This document shows positions 23,197 through 33,357 of a stretch of 64,000 nucleotides of DNA, in pieces; within the stretch, counting starts at the first letter, position 1; the number at the start of each line of letters is the position of its first letter. The stretch is taken from assembly GCA_900323505.1 (NCBI GenBank), contig OOIN01000012.1, forward strand, positions 1,054,001 to 1,118,000, in the 5' to 3' direction. The translations under genes were made by a program, and so were the position numbers. The DNA is from Ustilago trichophora. Its lineage: Eukaryota; Basidiomycota; Ustilaginomycetes; Ustilaginales; Ustilaginaceae. The notes beneath the pieces were generated by a model. That model did no database searches, was not told the origin of the DNA, and was given only the letters and a program-made list of their open reading frames with translations.

Positions 23197-25017
23197 ATGG
23201 CCAAGTTTACAACGTCCAGCTTAGTCGTTGTGCTCTGCGCCCTGCTGTTGGCCTATTTGCAGGGTGCAGGCAGTACTCCCGCAGCCACCACCGCTACAAC
23301 GAGCAGCGAGGTGGTCTTTGAGACTCCTCATCTCAACACGCAGCTCTACTCCAATGATGGCAAGAATGGAACGTACCCAGATTTGCTCGATGCTAGCATT
23401 TCCGAGCTGCAGGCCGGGCTAGAGCGTCGAGATTTCAGCAGTGTCGAGCTGGTACAGGCTTACTTGGCGCGTATTGAGGAGGTCAACATTCACGGCCCCG
23501 GATTGCGAGCTATCATCGAAACCAGCCCCGTTGCCCTCCAACAGGCCAAGAAGCTCGATCAAGAACGAGCCGCAGGTAAAACCAGAGGTACCCTACACGG
23601 CATTCCCATCGTCATCAAGGACAACGTTGCCACGGACTCCTCCTTGGGAATGAACACTACTGCTGGCAGTTATACCTTGTTGAACTCAATCGTTCCTGGA
23701 GACTCGCCCTCGATTGCTACTCTGCGAAAGGCGGGTGCGGTAATTTTGGGAAAAGCTAACATGAGCGTTTGGGCTCAAGCTAGGGGTCTGGTGAATCAGA
23801 CTCAAGGGTTTAGCCCTAGGGGAGGGTTTGGTACTTCGGCTTATTGGCCAGGCGGTAATCCATGTTCTTCTTCGTCGGGGTCGGCGGTGGCTGTTGCTGC
23901 TGGATTGGCAGCTGCTAGTGTGGGATCCCAGACTTCGGGGTCAATTATTTGCCCGGCGAGCTATAACAATATCGTAGGGTTCAAGCCAACAGTAGGACTG
24001 ATTAGTAGGAACGGGGTGATTCCCATTAGTGCAACTCAGGATTCTGCGGGTCCGTTCGGAAGGTCGGTCAAAGACGTGGCGATCTTGTTGACTGCTATGG
24101 CACAGCATGGTCGGGATGAAGGAGACAATGCCACTTGGTCGCAACCAGAGCAAGTAGCAAAGGGGATCGACTATGCTGCGGCCTCCCACTTTGACAACAA
24201 GGCGGTTGAAAAGCCACTACAAGGCATGCGATTAGGATACTCGGGCGAAGGCTTCTTTGCCAACCAGACGCTGCAGAACTATGACGATTCCGTAGCTGCT
24301 GCCTACCAGCATTCCATCCAAGTACTTCGCGATTTGGGAGCCACCCTGGTGGAAGTCACCCTAGACTGCATTGGTGAAGGCGTCGACCCTGACAAGACAG
24401 CATTCTACAATGCTTCCGACAACACCCAGACGGTCCTCTGGCAGACCGAGATGCGCGTTGGACTCGAAGAATACATCTCCAAGCTGAAACAAGTGCCCTC
24501 TGCGGTTTACGATCTAGGCGGAATTGTCTACTTTGGCATTGCAAACCAGGCATTGGAGCTCGGAGGAAATCAGACCGATCAAGGATTCCTCATTGAAGCA
24601 CTTCAAACTCGACCCAACTCTACTGTGGATGAGTATCGTCAGTATGGATTCCGCGTTTCGAGGGAAATGGGGATCGATGGTGCGTTGAACAAGTACAACG
24701 TCTCTGCGATTGTCTCGCCAAGTGGAGGTGACTATCCGCTTTATCCAGTGGCCGATCGAGCACAGTATCCCGTGATTGGAGTGCCGATGGGATTCTATGC
24801 CAACAACACAGAGCAAGGATCAGACTTTCCTTACTATCCTTTCCCCAACGCGCCAACGGGGATCAGCTTTACCAGTCGCAAATGGACAGAACCGCTCCTG
24901 CTCAAGATAGCACACGCCTATGAACAGGCAAACAACGTCAGATCCCAGCGCAAGCCATACCACGCTGCCCAGGCAAAGAGTCAGATCCTACACCTTGTCC
25001 CCCCCGCCGACAAGTAA
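23197..25017 (+). CDS. Secreted amidase (amidase-signature family)
   Basis: Amidase-signature hydrolase that cleaves a C-N amide bond. The product is 606 residues from the Met at 23197 (MAKFTTSSLVVVLCALLLAYLQG), chosen because it begins a clean signal peptide; the frame extends upstream to 23020 without a plausible protein start. The Ser-cisSer-Lys triad is visible: Lys in GIPIVIKDNVATD near residue 140, cis-Ser in CSSSSGSAVAVAAGLA near 226 and the nucleophile Ser in QTSGSIICPAS near 248. Many N-glycosylation sequons (NGT, NTT, NMS, NQT, NAT, NNT) agree with passage through the secretory route. The substrate is unknown; fungal relatives act on diverse amides. It converges on the Galpha gene; an AATAAA at 25174 could be a polyadenylation signal. 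Confidence 0.88.
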   Translation: MAKFTTSSLVVVLCALLLAYLQGAGSTPAATTATTSSEVVFETPHLNTQLYSNDGKNGTYPDLLDASISELQAGLERRDFSSVELVQAYLARIEEVNIHGPGLRAIIETSPVALQQAKKLDQERAAGKTRGTLHGIPIVIKDNVATDSSLGMNTTAGSYTLLNSIVPGDSPSIATLRKAGAVILGKANMSVWAQARGLVNQTQGFSPRGGFGTSAYWPGGNPCSSSSGSAVAVAAGLAAASVGSQTSGSIICPASYNNIVGFKPTVGLISRNGVIPISATQDSAGPFGRSVKDVAILLTAMAQHGRDEGDNATWSQPEQVAKGIDYAAASHFDNKAVEKPLQGMRLGYSGEGFFANQTLQNYDDSVAAAYQHSIQVLRDLGATLVEVTLDCIGEGVDPDKTAFYNASDNTQTVLWQTEMRVGLEEYISKLKQVPSAVYDLGGIVYFGIANQALELGGNQTDQGFLIEALQTRPNSTVDEYRQYGFRVSREMGIDGALNKYNVSAIVSPSGGDYPLYPVADRAQYPVIGVPMGFYANNTEQGSDFPYYPFPNAPTGISFTSRKWTEPLLLKIAHAYEQANNVRSQRKPYHAAQAKSQILHLVPPADK

Positions 25018-25288
25018 GCCCATCTGGTAATTTTATAGCACAGATCATGAAACTAGTCAAGGAAAAGAGAAAGGTAGTGACAGGGCTACATGGCATGTGT
25101 GTGCATGTGTTTGAGGCATAAAAATACATGTTTGAGCCGCAACCAAGAGAATGTGTGTGTCTAGTGTAAGGAGAATAAAACCAAAAAGAAGGTGCGTGTG
25201 ATTTGTATCTGTCCAAAGAATGCTTTGATTGGGAGGATCGAGGTGAAAAAGGGTATGTATGAGACGCAGCAAAGATTGAGCGCCAAAT

Positions 25289-26365
25289 TTAGAGCACGAT
25301 ATCTCTCAGGTTGTTGGTCAAGATTATATCGGTGACGCTAGCCATGACAATCTTGAGCAACGACACGTCGGTGGCGTTGGTGAAGCTAGGATAGATTTCC
25401 TTTGTCGCACTTCGGTTGAGTCTGCAGAATCTGCTCTTAAAGTAGCTCCTTGCAGCGTTAAAGTCTTGATCGTCTCCGTCGTAGTCTGGGAAGTAGTGTT
25501 TAATGCTGCTGTATGCGATTTTTTGGCGGAAGACGTCGACTTTGTTGAGAAAGAGGATCATGGATGTACGAGTGAACCATTTGCTGTTGCAAATCGAGTC
25601 AAAGAGCATGAGAGCCTCCTGCATCTGATTGCTGTCTTTGTCTTCGACAAGGCAAGAGTCATAACCCGAGAGAGCTACGCAGAAGAGGACAGCAGTGACA
25701 CCTTCGAAGCAGTGGATCCATTTCTTGCGTTCACTGCGCTGTCCACCGACGTCAAATATGCGATAGACTCGGTCTTGGAGTGGGAAGGTGGTCTCAATGA
25801 TACCGGTAGTCTTGTTACGACACCGCAAAATGTCGTCCTCCGTGGGTGCATATGAGGGGGAGAAGAGACGATCGAGATCCGAGTAGTAGTACGACATGTT
25901 GTCGGGGACCGCTGCTTCGTTTCCTCTCCTGTAGACAGACTGTACACCTTGGTCCTTCCACAGCTCCTTGAGTGCAGAGTGATACTGGGCTGGAAACGGT
26001 TCGTCTTCCGAGATATCCGGGTAAGAGACAAAGAGCGATAGATGCTGGATGTTGCGCTCCTCGCCAAAATCGACGGTCCATTCCTCCATTACATCTAGGA
26101 TGGTCTTCATGCCCTGAACGAGGTTGAGAAAGACGAGCCTGCGGTAGTTTTCTGTTTCCTCGACGGTAAAGGGAATATGATGGATGATACGCATCGATTT
26201 AAGAATGGTGGATTTGCCTGATTCACCAGCACCGAGGAGGAGCAGCTTGACTTCGCGAGAGAGGTTCTTTTCGTCTTCTTTGATCTGACGATCGAGTGCA
26301 CGCGACTTTTTGTATTCGGGCGTATCCGTGGCGGCCGACGCATCGGCTGACATGCAGGCACCCAT
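25289..26365 (-). CDS. Heterotrimeric G-protein alpha subunit
   Basis: GTP-binding alpha subunit coupling membrane receptors to cAMP or MAPK signalling. The product is 358 residues in one exon, a usual Galpha length. The N-terminus MGACMS offers myristoylation at Gly2 and palmitoylation at Cys4. The P-loop GAGESGKST is at residues 45-53. Switch I carries the catalytic Arg in LRCRNKTTGI, switch II is DVGGQRSERKKW with the catalytic Gln, and NKVD is intact. Oddities: the G5 motif reads TNATD instead of the near-universal TCATD, and the tail NNLRDIVL lacks the Cys at position -4, so there is no pertussis-toxin-type site. U. maydis has four Galphas (Gpa1-4); the length excludes the 580-residue Gpa4 type, and I would guess a Gpa2 type with low confidence. 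Confidence 0.93.
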   Translation of the reverse strand: MGACMSADASAATDTPEYKKSRALDRQIKEDEKNLSREVKLLLLGAGESGKSTILKSMRIIHHIPFTVEETENYRRLVFLNLVQGMKTILDVMEEWTVDFGEERNIQHLSLFVSYPDISEDEPFPAQYHSALKELWKDQGVQSVYRRGNEAAVPDNMSYYYSDLDRLFSPSYAPTEDDILRCRNKTTGIIETTFPLQDRVYRIFDVGGQRSERKKWIHCFEGVTAVLFCVALSGYDSCLVEDKDSNQMQEALMLFDSICNSKWFTRTSMILFLNKVDVFRQKIAYSSIKHYFPDYDGDDQDFNAARSYFKSRFCRLNRSATKEIYPSFTNATDVSLLKIVMASVTDIILTNNLRDIVL

Positions 26366-26987
26366 GCTTGGCGATTTGATTTGAGAGAGATAGATAGATA
26401 GATGTATAGAGAGAGTGTGCTTGAAGCGGGGAGCTACCGATGAGTTAGAGTGTGATTGTCATTCGAGGGAGCGCTGTTCGGAAGTGAACCGAAAGGTAGA
26501 AACCAATGTCGGAAGCTTGCCGTTGATCCAAATGTATGCTTTTGGAAAATGCGTGTGTATGCGAGAAGCAAGGATTATGGCGGTGATGGTGGTAGGATGC
26601 GAGGCAATACGATGAGGAGAGATGAGGCTGTGGTTGCGACCAAGGGTGAGGAAAAGGTTTGGACCCGTGATTGTCAGAGACTGGAGTTGCGGGGAATTTG
26701 ATATTTGACAGGCGCTTTCCAGCTGCAAATAAAGCACCGATTCGGAAAGCCGACCTTGGCAAGATCTGTGTGGTGTGGTTTGTTTGCTCTGAATAGGTGG
26801 TGGGCGAGATGAAGCAAGGCGAAAAAGAAACGTCTCTACTTGATGCTCAACTCCCGTCTGATTTCGTTTGCGTCTCGTCTTGGATCTGGTTTGTCGAGTG
26901 AGAGTGAGAGTGCGATGGTGAGATTGGCTTGTGTGGCGGCAGCGGGTTTGACACTTTGATGCCAGAGAGGCAGAGAGTCCGAGGATG

Positions 26988-26988
<1 letters not shown>

Positions 26989-27020
<32 letters not shown>
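26989..27020 (+). repeat. (GGCT)8 microsatellite
   Basis: Thirty-two bases of perfect GGCT tetranucleotide repeat, about 620 bases upstream of the Galpha start codon. Confidence 0.95.
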
Positions 27021-27317
27021 ACTTAATCTGCTGGACAAGCACAGCACCTCGGGTTGCTGTCGTTGTCGTTGCTGTTACTGTTGCTGTTGCTGCAAGACAA
27101 AGAGTGGGCTTTAAACTGCAGCGCCAAAATCAAAAGCGGACAGCGGGCTGACGTGCCCACTTTGTCCGTAACAAGATCAAGTCTGGTCGTCCACAAATTG
27201 AGAGCCGAGGTGGCGATTCGCTTCTTCTTCCTCGAGGTGTGCGTATGCGTGTGCGTATGCGTGTGCGCGTGCGTGTGTGCGTTGGAGTGGCTTGCCGCGT
27301 GTGTGAGTTTGCTGAGC

Positions 27318-27333
27318 AAAAAAAAAAAAAAAA
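27318..27333 (+). repeat. A16 homopolymer next to GT-rich repeat
   Basis: A run of 16 A followed by further A/G-rich sequence; a GTGTGCGTATGC-type alternating purine-pyrimidine stretch lies just before it (27238-27290). Confidence 0.85.
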
Positions 27334-29313
27334 GGAAAAGAAAAAGAAGAGAGCTTCAATGGCGCTTAGGTCGGAGTTGGAATTGTTCTTGTCGCAAGCG
27401 GATCTCTCTGTCCAAATACAGCGGGCGTCCAAGAAAAATAAAATATATAATATAAAAAAAGGGAACAGCCCCGAATCGATGTGCAAGATGAAGAGGTCTT
27501 TTCGGTTCCTGCGTTGAGCAGAGAGTGCTTGCTTGGCTTGCTCAGCTCTATGTGAGATTGTGTTGGGTGAAGTGAAGCTGTTAAGCACGAACCTACTCTT
27601 TGTGAGGGCCAAGAGAGAACGGTGGGCGAACGAAAAAGGGGTTGGAAACAGTTCATCCGATTGCTGTGCTTGACCTCATCAAGTGCCGCACCACACAGCG
27701 AGTTTATATCTGACCTGACCACTTCCAACTTTATCTTTCTCCTCAGTTTCTGGCAACGCAGGAGGTTCACGTCAGGAGGGCAAGTAGGAGCAAAAGCTGC
27801 CGAACTCGACAGTCACTCGGCCATGCAACGCGGCAAGCTACGGTCACTGTGCTTAGCTTGATCTTGGGAGCAGCCGATCCAGTCCTTTGTCCTCATTCCC
27901 ATGCCTTCCATGTCGCTTCGAACCCAAGAAGCAGAAAGGAAGAGAGTTGACTTGAGCTATCGAAGCTCCCGTTGCTAGAGGGCGCGGCAAGATGGTGCCG
28001 TGCTGCATGTCTGCATGATCTCTGGTCCTCGGCTGTCCAAAAAAGAATAGCGCACCGGCGTCTCGTCAACCTAGAAAAGAATGGCTTACACGCATAACAC
28101 ACCTTCGCACACTCCTTTTCTCCCACACCTGGCGCTTGCCGAACAAAGGGTACCTTGCTCCTCGATTTCTCTGCAGGCAGCCACGGCTCTCAACTTGGCG
28201 AAAACCTAGCTGTGCAGACATGCTAAGACGAGCCCAGATCAGCCCTTGTCGATCCTGGTTGGAGCCCGGAGCGGATCTCACTCGACACGGTACCTTCTGA
28301 GACGGGTTCGGGGCATCTGAAAAATGAAGAAAAAAAAACAGTATGGAGTAGCAGCGCAAATCTTCAGATGCCATCATCTAAACGCTGCAAAATATGAGCT
28401 TGACACACCCAAGATTGCATGATCTGCTGCTTTGACGTTGTCGCAACTTGTCGTTCAGCGCCACGGAGCAGCACAACATCTCCCTGTCATTGGGGCCCCC
28501 GCATCGCATAACCTATGCATTGGACGCCACGGTATCTCTTGCAAACGCACAAAACAATCTTGGACCTATAATAATCAAGGTCACGAGCAATAGATCAAAC
28601 GGTTGCTATCGCGCAGAGCCTAAATCGTCACATTGCTGCGGAATGTGGTTCCATTTGGCAATACTGTGACAACGGACGATGTGGGCGTACACCATGCATA
28701 GAATCCCAACTATTGACCAGTGTTTGGCAACAACCATGCGTCTTGCCTGGGAAGCATTCCACGCCCCCCCAATGTTGAGCCGTGTTGTGTGCTGAGGTAA
28801 ATGCACCGGCGATTGGAGCGGAGCAGCGAAATACAGCAGTCATCGACACTTGGTAAGGGAATGAAAGAGGAGGTGCTCAAAGACGTATACTGGTCGCAAG
28901 ATGGCTCGCCGAAGCCACTTTCAGCAATGATATGGTAAACACTCAGTCAGTCGTAGGCTCCCGTCATGGACTCCTGATGACGTACAAGCTGTTGAACGAG
29001 TTCCGGTCCGAAGCAAAAGGTTTTGGGACACAAGCATGCAAGGGACCCTAATCTCCCCCACGTTATCACCACGCGAATAGATACATGCTCAGAGACTGTA
29101 TCAGCGACCAGCCCGCCGTCTCGCGTGCGAAGATTCTGTAAGGAGGACAGATCTTTGCAAGGGTCAGAAGGCCGACTTCGCCAATATGGATGAGGCTGTA
29201 GATGCGAAGTCTGAATTTGGTTGCCAAGACCATGGCAAAAGGTGCAACCATGCGAGTGGTCGGGGTGGCAATTTGGCCGTTGTCGCATGAACACCAGCAT
29301 CAGCATCAGCCAG

Positions 29314-29342
<29 letters not shown>
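29314..29342 (+). repeat. (AC)n microsatellite
   Basis: Twenty-nine bases of AC dinucleotide repeat in the spacer upstream of the uL29m gene. Confidence 0.95.
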
Positions 29343-29347
<5 letters not shown>

Positions 29348-29662
29348 AAATAAAAAACAAAAAATGTTCTGCTTCCGTTCCGATTTCGAGTTCCTTACAG
29401 ACAGACGATACCGACCGAATCGGGCAAATTTGGAATTTTGAAAGATCAAACAATTGACGATCTCACATAACCAGAAAACAATCTATGGCTCGGTCCCGAT
29501 TGGGTAAAATTTGGAAGAAACAGAGCGCTTTCCATACGCTTTCTCGCGATCTTCCTAACTAAATCTTTGCCTCTTGACCATCTTGACATTAGTCTAGCTC
29601 TACTCATCTCGACCTCTTTTGATCGACACCAACCGACACATTGAGGGCATACACTACGCATC

Positions 29663-30505
29663 ATGACGACACGATCCATCTTTGCCCGACTCTCGCAGTC
29701 GCTGCGAGCTCCAGCAGCCCGCACATTCTCCTCTTCCTCGCGCGCCTCGCAGGCACCTGTCCCCAAGCCCACCAAGCCCGCCTCGCAGTCCCAACCATCA
29801 CTACCACCTACACTAAAGACGCAGCTTGAACAGATCAAGGCATACCCAGCACATCCCCTTCTCCAGTTCTTCAAGACTCGACCACATGAACTTACCGATA
29901 AATCTCTCGGCGGCACCGCAGTTTACGAAGAAGCGAGCAAGGACTCGCTCGCCGCTCCCAAATACTTTGTCAGACTTCCGCATGCCGTTCATCAATCGGA
30001 TCTGGGTAAAAACTCTGAAAGCAGGTCCTGGTTGGCGAGCGAGTTGAGGTTGAAGAGTTCCAAGGATTTGCACACGCTCTGGTACGTGCTGCTGATGGAG
30101 AGGAATCGTTTGGCGACCGCATGGGAAGAGCTGCATAGGGTAGGAGCCAGACAGGCTGCTAGGATGTGGTCCCAGAACCTTGGACGAAAGAATCACCGAG
30201 TAAGTAGCATAGCTCGAGACCAAGAGGATTTCAACGAACCTCAAAACCTTTGTGAATTACTGGCCAAAGCGATAGGTTACTGATATTTGTACTTGTCGTC
30301 CTTCATTTGATCCTTTCAGGTTCGCAAATCCATGGCTCGCATCAAATTTGTCCTCAACGAGCGCCGTCTTGCCCTCATCGAGGCACAGAAACAGGTTCGA
30401 GAGGCTGTTCCCGTACCAGAGCCCAGCCAAGGCGGTAGCCTCTTTGAGGAGGTTGCAGTCGAAGAGACTGCTCAGCCATCTACCACCAAGACCACGTCGG
30501 CATAA
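29663..30505 (+). CDS. MRPL4: Mitochondrial large-subunit ribosomal protein uL29m (MRPL47/yeast Mrpl4)
   Basis: Mitochondrial ribosome large-subunit protein. Exons are 29663-30199 (179 codons, phase 0) and 30320-30505; the 120-base intron has GTAAGT and TTTCAG ends. The product is 240 residues. Residues 1-30 (MTTRSIFARLSQSLRAPAAR, then FSSSSR) are Arg/Ser-rich with no acidic residues, a typical mitochondrial presequence. The core SSKDLHTLWYVLLMERNRLATAWEE is the uL29m signature, and RKSMARIKFVLNERRLALIEA on exon 2 continues it. Without splicing the frame would end in VSSIARDQEDF..., which is intron translation. The gene converges on eS24. Confidence 0.92.
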
Positions 30506-31223
30506 GTACAGTTTTCAATCAATTTCTTTGCCCAGTCTATTCCAAAGCTTGGCAAAAGATCCTATTTTTCCATCCATTTACCAGCATGTAACAGTATCAC
30601 ACAGTCCAATCTCCACCGCATCATATCCTTTCTCTTGGCTTGCTCGCGTTGGCAGTTTGTGCGTCGTGCTGGATCTCTTCTTCTCTTCCCGTGTGCGGTC
30701 GTTCTCAACATCACGAATTCGCCGTGTGTGATGAGATTGATTACAGCCTCATTGGGGACAAACAACGCACAAATCAGTCGACTATCCTCACAACTCGAGA
30801 CACAATACGTCGCCCAATAAGGAAACATCATACATGTCGAGTTGGAATACTGACACCGCCTTCTTTCGATATTTCGGGGTGTGTTTTTGAGAGTGAACTA
30901 AGCAGACAAGCAGCCAAGCTCGGGTGATGTTAAGTGGAAGAATAGAAACGTGGGGTTGATGGTACAATTGCAGTATGATGAAGAGTATATGCCGATGCAG
31001 TGTTTTAATTTTGTCAACGAATCTGGACGAAACCAAGGCTAGCACACCGAGATCGGCGCTGTGATGTTGTCGACTTCGAAAGAAGGGGTAAAAGCTCGTC
31101 GACAGTGCGCTGATGCACGGATGCAACCCAGGTTGTCCATTTTCGTATGATGAAAGGGTGAAGAGTACTGCTGCAGGCGATGACGGGGCGGTGCGGAGAG
31201 GAAGAGGATGTAGAGTAGACGAT
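30506..31223. other. Convergent 3' spacer, uL29m/eS24
   Basis: About 720 bases between two stop codons. No gene is supported; long open frames here are shadows or chance. Confidence 0.55.
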
Positions 31224-31815
31224 TTACTTCTTCTTGGCAGCCTCGCTGGCCTTGGTCTTCTTGGTACCACGGACCTTCTTGGCACGGTTCTTGCGCTCCT
31301 TGCGGAGCTTTCGCGAGGCCTTCTCGGTCTTCTCGGCGAGGCCGACCTGTAGAGAGGGAAGAAAAGATGAGGGTAAGGATTGCGATGGTCAGCAAATTTG
31401 CTTTGTACGCGATAATGCAGTAGGATGTGATGCATCTTGCATGGTCGATAGCCAGAAATGCTGACGGCATGATAGCGAGAGCAAGGCTGATGCGGTGGAA
31501 ATAGACACTTACGCGAACGAGACGGTGCTTGGGCTCGAACTTCATCGAGTCGCGCGAGTCGTAGACAAGGGCGAAACCAGTGGAGCGTCCACCACCGAAG
31601 GCGGTTCGCATACCGAAAACGACGCACTGCTCCTTGGGGGTCTTGTACATCTCGGAGAGCTTCTCAGAGAGCTCAGCCTTGGAGACGTTGGGACGGGCAG
31701 GGTGGATGACATCGAGAACCATCTGCTTCCTCTGGAGCAGACGGTTGGTGATGAACTTGCGAGTTCGGAGGGTGACGGGAGAAGTGGAGTCCTGTGGAGC
31801 GGTCAACAGCGGCAT
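31224..31815 (-). CDS. RPS24: 40S ribosomal protein eS24
   Basis: Small-subunit cytosolic ribosomal protein. Exon 1 is 31513-31815 (101 codons, phase 0) and exon 2 is 31224-31346; the 166-base intron has GTAAGT and TACAG ends. The product is 141 residues. The signature [22 protein letters not shown], the core [31 protein letters not shown], and the Lys-rich tail [18 protein letters not shown] are all present. Start choice: the Met at 31815 gives [15 protein letters not shown]; another in-frame Met lies at 31833. A CCACAG sits just before GACTCCACT, preceded by GCTAAC, so a short upstream exon spliced at that point is an alternative, but I see no matching donor upstream. Confidence 0.93.
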
Positions 31816-33357
31816 TGTACGAGATGCGAGCAAAGTGGTTAGCTAACTGATGGGATATAGACGTAGAGTGTTGGAGAGAAGGACTGTGCCGAATCCGAAT
31901 CAAAAACGGGTTTGATGCTGCCGCTGCTTGTGATTGTTTGTTGTTGATAGTGGTAATGTCGAGATGTGTCGCGGTGGAAGGGACCCAGTCGAGAAGAGAA
32001 GGAAGCGTCCGTGCCGAGCAGGGACAATCAGCGCCAAGGCGAAAACCGAACGCATGCCATTCCTGTTTTTGCAGCCACCTTTTCGACGTCCCATGCTTCG
32101 TCGGACCCGCCGTGCTTCGCCTCGCAACGTGTTGCGGCCGCCGCTAAGCCATGTGTCCGTAGCGATCTCCATTCCTGCCTATTGAAGAGTGATCCGCAAC
32201 GGTGTCGAGTTTTGAACCTCTAGTAGATCCAGACTACTTTGCTCCATCTTTGACATCGGGAATGGTCATTGTTGGACCAACATAACATGCAACGTATCTG
32301 CGGAAGACCTTGCCTTGGAGACTACTCCTGCTACTTTGTGGCACTTTTGGGATGAACATGAATCATCGTCTGTCTTCCTTCCCTCTGATGCAGTGGTGGC
32401 ACGAGAGCTGGTCTGCGATGATGGCTACGAAGCTGACGAGAGGCCTATGCTGTTGTGAATTGTGCGGTCATCACTCGTCGGTACTGACGCTGTCCCAGGT
32501 TTGTTGGTATGCGGGATTGCTCCGTTCATGGCGATGCTATGCATTGTCTGTTGGTATGATATCTGCTGATTGTCGTCTCTGTCGGGATATGCTAGCAGCG
32601 GCAGCGTTGGTGTTGTCGTCGATGATTCGGCTGTTGGGTCGCTTCTATCAAAGGTAAGGGCATACTCACCATCTTGACGAATTCTTGGTGGTAGCGAAGA
32701 AGAGCAAAGGATGATGTTGAGCTCAAACTAGCAGCAAACCGCTCATTCTGGCTCCCACTCTCACAGTCCGCTGTCCAGATTGAGACTTGGGACTGGCGCG
32801 CTCCCACAACTGATCTCGACTTGTCTCTCGCCTTGGCGGCTTGCAGCGTGCTCTCTTGAGCTTGAACTGCGTTGAGGCTACGAATTCTCAAATGTCCATT
32901 CAGCCTCAACAACTCTTCTGTGGCAGCACATCGCAGTGAATACTCTGGCCACACCCAACCTTGAATTTGAGCCCTTTAGAATTTGAATCGTCTGCGTGAA
33001 GGAATACAATTTTCTAGTTGTCTTGCACCGACTACAATTCATAGCAGGGTGAAAAAAGGATGATCATCGCACCAAAAATTTTCGAGAGCGTGGGAACTTT
33101 TCTCGTCAACTGCAAATCCGCTTCGATGGAGCCAGGCTAAGGCCTTCAATCGATCGATCGGGCATTAACTATCAAAAACCAGATCGCGTCCCTCTTCCGT
33201 CTGGTTCGGAACGCGGAATTCTCCACAAGTCGCGCAATCCGACAGCCCAAATCGCGGCCTGGACCCTGTCTAGCGTACTGAACTGTGCTAAGCAAGCTTG
33301 CATGGCCACACTACTGTCATCCAAGGTCGTCTTCGGTGTGAACCAATTCTGGGCATC
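31816..33357. other. Divergent promoter spacer, eS24/USB1
   Basis: About 1.5 kb without a supported gene. The part next to eS24 is pyrimidine-rich on the minus strand. Confidence 0.55.

Larger units (their letters stand above)
26366..29662. other. 3.3 kb repeat-rich spacer between Galpha and uL29m
   Basis: No gene is convincing on either strand; the longer open frames come from microsatellite translation. It contains (GGCT)8 at 26989, GT-rich sequence around 27238-27290, A16 at 27318, and (AC)n at 29314. The length is large for this compact genome and suggests extended promoter sequence for the Galpha gene or an unannotated non-coding RNA. Confidence 0.55.

Noticed and set aside
28143..28151. 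ACAAAGGGT, one mismatch from the pheromone response element ACAAAGGGA of U. maydis
   Set aside because: A single near-match in a long spacer, over 1.5 kb from either flanking start codon; expected by chance.
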